Below are positions 6,177-9,838 of a stretch of 9,838 nt of DNA, piece after piece. Origin of the DNA: Alphaproteobacteria bacterium. GTDB taxonomy: Bacteria > Pseudomonadota > Alphaproteobacteria > GCA-2731375. The position numbers and the translations under genes are program-made. Where the stretch lies: NCBI GenBank assembly GCA_030746295.1, contig JASLMY010000186.1, positions 1 to 9,838 of the forward strand, read 5' to 3'. Position 1 is the first letter of the stretch, and the number at the start of each line of letters is the position of its first letter. Below the pieces are notes generated by a model. The model was not told the origin of the DNA, did no database searches, and saw only the letters and a program-made list of their open reading frames with translations.

Positions 6177-7802
6177 TCACGCATCGGGCTCGCCCCAACC
6201 GCCGCCGCCCGCGGTCTCCATCCACAACCGGTCGTCCCGGTTCAGGCGGCCGGCTTCGGTCTTCGACGACAGCCGTTCACTGCTGCCGTCGGCGCGCTCG
6301 ACGCGGAATCGGGCCACCCGGCCCGGCGCCCCGCCGGCCGCACCATGGGCGGGATGGAGTGCGCGCTCGAACAAGAGCGAGAAGCTGACCTCATTCGCCA
6401 ACGAGCGCAGCACCCGGCGGACGCCCCGGCCGCCCGGCTGCCGGCCATCGCCGCCGCTGCCGTCAACCAGCTCGTAGCGCTCGATCAGCACCGGGCTCGC
6501 CGCCTCGCTCGCCTCGATCGGCAGGTTCATGGTGTTGCCCATGTGCGTGCGGTGGCCGTCGAGGCCGGCCCTGCCGCGCGAGGCGCCCATGCCGCCGCCC
6601 AAGGTCTCGACGTGAACGAAGGGGCGGCCTCGAATCGGGTCCTGGCCGCCGACGGCGAAGACGCCCGCGGTGCCGTAGCTGCCGCCGATCGCCCGCGCGC
6701 CCATGGCCGGCGTCAGGGCCTCGAACATCAGGTCGATCAGCCGGTTCGACATCTCCGTGTTGCCGGAGACCACGGGTGCCGGATAGACGCAGTTGACGAG
6801 ACTGCCCTCGGGTGCCGCCACCTCTACCGGGCGGTAGGCGCCCGAGTTCGGCGGCACGTCGCCACCGGCCAACGCCAAGGCCAAGTAGTAGCATGCCGAG
6901 GCGGTGACCGAGATCGGCGCATTGATGGGGCCGCGGGTCTGCGGGCCGGTGCCGGCGAAGTCGCAGCGGATCGAGGCGCCCGTCTTGGTGACGGCGACGG
7001 ACAGCACCAAGGGGCCGTTGCCTGGGTCCTCGATATAGCCATCGCCGTCGAGGTGCTGGCTGGCCGCATAGACGCCGTCGGGCAGCTCGCCAAGCGCGTG
7101 CTCGACCATGCGCTGGCTGTAGCTCTGGGTCTCGGCCAGGATGCGGCGCACGGCCGGTCCGCCGTAGCGACCGACGAGCTCGCCCACCCGGTCGACGCCG
7201 CGCTGGTTGCAGGCAATCTGGGCCCGGAAGTCGCCCCTGCGGTCGGCCGGCACGCGCACGTTGGCGAAGAGCAGGGTGCCGACGCCGGGATCGAGCTCGC
7301 CGTCTCGGATCACCCGAACCGGCGGGATGCGGAGCCCTTCCTTGACGATCTCGTCGGTGACGGCGGAGCTGCCCGGTGCCGAGCCGCCGATGTCGGGCCA
7401 ATGCACCCGGCTGGCGGCAAAGCCGAGCACGCCCGCGTCGTCGAAGATCGGCGAGATGATGGTCATGTCCGGCAGGTGAGAGCCGCCGGAATAAGGATCG
7501 TTGGTCAGCACCGCATCGCCCGGTCGCCAGGTCTCCAACGGGAAGCTCCGAAGAATGCCCTTGGCCGAGAACGGCATCGCGCCCAGATGCACGGGAATGT
7601 CGTTACCCTGGGCAACGACGTCGCCGGCGTTGTCCAAGAGCGCGCAGGAGAGGTCGGAGGACAGGCTCAGGAGCGGCGAGAAGGCGGCCCGTGTCATTAC
7701 CGACTTCATCTCTTCGCAGATGGCGTAGAGCCCACCGCGCACGACCTCGAAGGTGACGGGGTCGCTTTCCAATTCCAGCCGCGGGCTTGCTTCGTGCGTC
7801 AT
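6177..7802 (-). CDS. hyuB: Hydantoinase B/oxoprolinase family subunit
   Basis: The 541-residue protein has usual HyuB length and covers the family end to end: DPVTFEVVRGGLYAI (14-28), NDPYSGGSHLPD (101-112), HWPDIGG (134-140), EIVKEGLRIPPVRV (151-164), NSGAYRPVEVAAPEGS (319-334), ETLGGGMGASRG (399-410), DGHRTHMGNT (415-424), and the terminal Gly cluster AGGGGWG (531-537). With HyuA it should form a cytoplasmic ATP-dependent enzyme that opens a cyclic amide such as an N-substituted hydantoin or 5-oxoproline; related pairs act in acetone or acetophenone carboxylation, so the substrate is open. The ATG overlaps the hyuA stop in an ATGA (7802-7799), with AGGA at 7812-7809 six nt upstream, implying translational coupling and balanced subunit synthesis. 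No frameshift or missing block is seen. Confidence 0.95.
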   Translation of the reverse strand: MTHEASPRLELESDPVTFEVVRGGLYAICEEMKSVMTRAAFSPLLSLSSDLSCALLDNAGDVVAQGNDIPVHLGAMPFSAKGILRSFPLETWRPGDAVLTNDPYSGGSHLPDMTIISPIFDDAGVLGFAASRVHWPDIGGSAPGSSAVTDEIVKEGLRIPPVRVIRDGELDPGVGTLLFANVRVPADRRGDFRAQIACNQRGVDRVGELVGRYGGPAVRRILAETQSYSQRMVEHALGELPDGVYAASQHLDGDGYIEDPGNGPLVLSVAVTKTGASIRCDFAGTGPQTRGPINAPISVTASACYYLALALAGGDVPPNSGAYRPVEVAAPEGSLVNCVYPAPVVSGNTEMSNRLIDLMFEALTPAMGARAIGGSYGTAGVFAVGGQDPIRGRPFVHVETLGGGMGASRGRAGLDGHRTHMGNTMNLPIEASEAASPVLIERYELVDGSGGDGRQPGGRGVRRVLRSLANEVSFSLLFERALHPAHGAAGGAPGRVARFRVERADGSSERLSSKTEAGRLNRDDRLWMETAGGGGWGEPDA

Positions 7803-9838
7803 CCCTCGTCCTCGATCGCAAGCGTTCCCGATTGAAGCGCAACGACCCGCTGCCCGTCCAGCACCCGAACCGTGGCCCCGAAGTCCTCGATGATGAGCGG
7901 GCCGGCGAGTGCCTGGCCGACCGCGATCGCGCCCCGCGGCAGGACCTCGACTTGCCTGTGGCTGCCGTCCGCCAGCGACAGCGTACGTTGCCGCCGGCCC
8001 GGCCCGGCGGCGTGCGCGTCCGTCGCCTCGGGCCAGCCGCCCTGTCGAACGGGCCGGCGGGCGACGAGGCGCAGGTTCACCACCTCCACCGGTTGGTCGG
8101 GCAGGTCGTAGCCGTATTCGGTCCGATAGGCGGCGCGGAAGGTCCGGTCCAAGGCCTCGCCGCCAGCGTCGTCGTCCGCGACCGGCAGGGTCTTCTCGAA
8201 CATCTGGCCCTCGAAGCGGAGGTCGGCTTGGCGCTCCAAGATCGGTTGCGTGCCGGTGCTCTCTTCCTCGGCGAAGAGGGCGCGGGCCCGTGCCTCCAGG
8301 TGTCCGAAAGCCTCGGTCAGCGTCGCCGCGTCCAACGCCAGGGCGGGGCGCAGCAGGGTCTGGACGAGGTCGTGGCGGACGTCGCCCAGCATGGTTCCGA
8401 TGGCGCTGAAGAGCCCGGGATAGGGCGGCACGATGAGGCGTGGCACGCCGACCTCGCCGGCAATCTCCGCCGCATGCAGCGGCCCGGCGCCGCCAAAGGC
8501 CACCAGCGTGAAGTCGCGCGGGTCGAGGCCGCGGCGCAGGGTTGCGAGGCGGACCATCTCGGCCATGTTGGCGTTGGCCAGCGTCAGGATGCCGTGTGCC
8601 GCGCGTTCCACCGTCCAGCCGAAGGGCCGGGCGATGTGCTCTTCCAGCACACGGCGGGCGGCGGCGACCTCGATCTCCAAGTCCTCGCTGCCGAAGCCGT
8701 CGGCGGCGATGTGGCCGAGCGCGACGTGGGCGTCGGTAACCGTCGGCCGCTCACCGCCCCGGGCGTAGCAGGCGGGGCCGGGGTCGGCACCGGCGCTCTC
8801 GGGGCCCACCTTCAGGACGCCGAAGGGGTCGATCCAGGCGATCGAGCCGCCGCCGGCGCCGATCTCGATCAGGTCGATGACCGGGCTCTTGATTGGGTAG
8901 CCGCCGACGTCGCGGCCATCGACGAAGCGATCGGCGTAGAACTCGGTGCTGAGCCGAGGCTGGCCGCCCTGGATGACGCCGACCTTGGCCGTGGTGCCGC
9001 CCATGTCGAAGGCGATGAGGTCGGCCAGGCCCTCGGCGGCGCCCAGCGCGGCGGTGGCGATCACGCCCGCAGCGGGCCCGGACTCGATCAGGTGGACCGG
9101 ATAGCGCTCGGCATTGGCGGCCGAGGTGAGGCCGCCGTTCGACTTGACGATACCGAGGTGCTGGATCTCTCGCGCCGCCAATCGGGTGCCGAGGCGGTGC
9201 AGGTAGTCGCGCACGGTCGGCCCGATATAGGCGTTGACGGTGACCGTGCTGGTGCGCTCGAACTCGCGGAACTCGGAGGTGACGTCGCTGGAGATCGAGA
9301 CGAAGGCCTCCGGCAACGCTGCCTGGATCGCCTCACCCAGGGCCCGCTCATGGGCGTCGTCGGCATAGGCGTGCAGCAGCGAGACGGCGACCGCCTCGAT
9401 CCCCTCGCGCTCCAATTCGCCGACGATCCGCTCGATCTCGGCCTCTGAAAGGGGCACCAGCGCGGTGCCGTCATGGGCCATCCGTTCCCGCACCTCCAGA
9501 CGCCATTCGCGCGGCACGAGCGGGGCCGAGACCACGGGCTCCAGGTCGTAGAGCCGGGGCCGGGCCTGGCGGCGGAGCGCCAGGATGTCGCGAAAGCCCT
9601 CGGTGGTGACGAGGGCGGTGCGCGCGCCCTGCTTCTGGATCAGCGTGTTAGTGCCGATGGTGGAGCCGTGATAGACCGCGCCCGCCGTGACGCCGGTCCG
9701 CGTCCGGAAGCGGTCGGTGCCGACGACGGCGGCGACGGACGGGTCCGCCGCCGTCGAAGGCAGCTTGAAGCTGGCGACGATGCGGCCGGCGGCGAGGTCG
9801 AGCGCGACCAGGTCGGTGAAGGTGCCGCCGACGTCGAT
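7799..9838 (-). CDS. hyuA: Hydantoinase A/oxoprolinase family subunit, lacking only its first few codons
   Basis: The frame is open to the window edge and begins IDVGGTFTDLV, the family's N-terminal phosphate-binding motif, usually within the first 15 residues, so only a few codons are missing; the GTG at 9535 is internal. The 679 residues present contain YHGSTIGTNTLIQKQGAR (about 51-68), FREFERTSTVTVNAYIGP (about 190-208), ESGPAAGV (252-259), DMGGTTAKV (278-286), GAGGGSIAW (327-335), GPESAGADPGPACY (345-358) and FGGAGPLH (448-455). These mark the N-terminal hydantoinase/oxoprolinase domain and the ASKHA-type ATPase core. HyuA is thought to activate the cyclic amide substrate by ATP-dependent phosphorylation and to work with HyuB. 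It is the first gene of the operon visible here; promoter and any regulator lie beyond 9838. Other family members with this architecture include acetone carboxylase subunits, so the substrate is undetermined. Confidence 0.95.
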   Translation of the reverse strand: MDVGGTFTDLVALDLAAGRIVASFKLPSTAADPSVAAVVGTDRFRTRTGVTAGAVYHGSTIGTNTLIQKQGARTALVTTEGFRDILALRRQARPRLYDLEPVVSAPLVPREWRLEVRERMAHDGTALVPLSEAEIERIVGELEREGIEAVAVSLLHAYADDAHERALGEAIQAALPEAFVSISSDVTSEFREFERTSTVTVNAYIGPTVRDYLHRLGTRLAAREIQHLGIVKSNGGLTSAANAERYPVHLIESGPAAGVIATAALGAAEGLADLIAFDMGGTTAKVGVIQGGQPRLSTEFYADRFVDGRDVGGYPIKSPVIDLIEIGAGGGSIAWIDPFGVLKVGPESAGADPGPACYARGGERPTVTDAHVALGHIAADGFGSEDLEIEVAAARRVLEEHIARPFGWTVERAAHGILTLANANMAEMVRLATLRRGLDPRDFTLVAFGGAGPLHAAEIAGEVGVPRLIVPPYPGLFSAIGTMLGDVRHDLVQTLLRPALALDAATLTEAFGHLEARARALFAEEESTGTQPILERQADLRFEGQMFEKTLPVADDDAGGEALDRTFRAAYRTEYGYDLPDQPVEVVNLRLVARRPVRQGGWPEATDAHAAGPGRRQRTLSLADGSHRQVEVLPRGAIAVGQALAGPLIIEDFGATVRVLDGQRVVALQSGTLAIEDEG

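Noticed and set aside
5385..7835. An 816-codon open frame on the + strand opposite DUF1445 and hyuB.
   Set aside because: It is antisense to two genes with strong end-to-end family conservation. Its translation is Asp/Val/Arg/Ala/Gly/His-rich with no recognisable domain, as expected from the complement of GC-rich codons.
7787..9448. A 553-codon open frame on the + strand opposite hyuA.
   Set aside because: It is a shadow of the conserved hyuA frame; composition is low-information and there is no domain or ribosome-binding site.
1..9838. CRISPR arrays, transposons, tRNAs, integrase or phage genes.
   Set aside because: No regular spaced repeats, terminal inverted repeats, transposase motifs or tRNA-like cloverleaf sequences were seen on either strand.

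Overview
The window is GC-rich (clearly well above 60% by eye, with strong G/C preference at third codon positions) and densely coding. The codon style, the hydantoinase operon and the exported Ala-rich repeat protein suggest a high-GC proteobacterium, most likely an alphaproteobacterium. That assignment is inference: no rRNA or other phylogenetic marker is present.

Left half (1-5288, + strand): three reading blocks in one direction. First is the 3' part of a large beta-propeller protein with BNR/sortilin-like repeats (about 1-2202). Its C-terminal Ig-like module stops abruptly at a junction near 2200-2210, where homology moves to another frame. Second is an ankyrin-repeat protein (about 2207-3169) that has lost its own start and N-terminus. 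Third is an exported, helical, Ala/Arg-rich protein of unknown family (3202-5288). It has a clear signal peptide and a 103-residue C-terminal tandem repeat; the second copy is broken by a frame change near 5188-5222. The ankyrin stop overlaps an ATG of the third gene (TGATG), so the two look like one transcription unit. The two lesions lie only in this block. They could be real gene decay or rearrangement, or errors in the sequence or assembly.

Right half (5310-9838, - strand): a tight, apparently intact catabolic operon, read right to left. hyuA (hydantoinase/5-oxoprolinase subunit A) lacks only its first few codons at the window edge. It overlaps hyuB (subunit B) by ATGA. A DUF1445/YcsI-type putative hydro-lyase (D-glutamate cyclase family) follows 21 nt later behind a strong ribosome-binding site. 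HyuA and HyuB should form an ATP-dependent cyclic amide hydrolase. Its pairing with a DUF1445 protein points to 5-oxoproline/D-glutamate or related cyclic amino-acid metabolism, but the substrate cannot be read from the sequence.

The two halves converge with only 21 nt between stop codons. I see no tRNA, rRNA, CRISPR array, insertion sequence or phage gene, and no gene-free stretch over 300 bases. No complete new system is demonstrated. The least explained parts are the exported repeat protein with its ankyrin partner, and the propeller/ankyrin junction.
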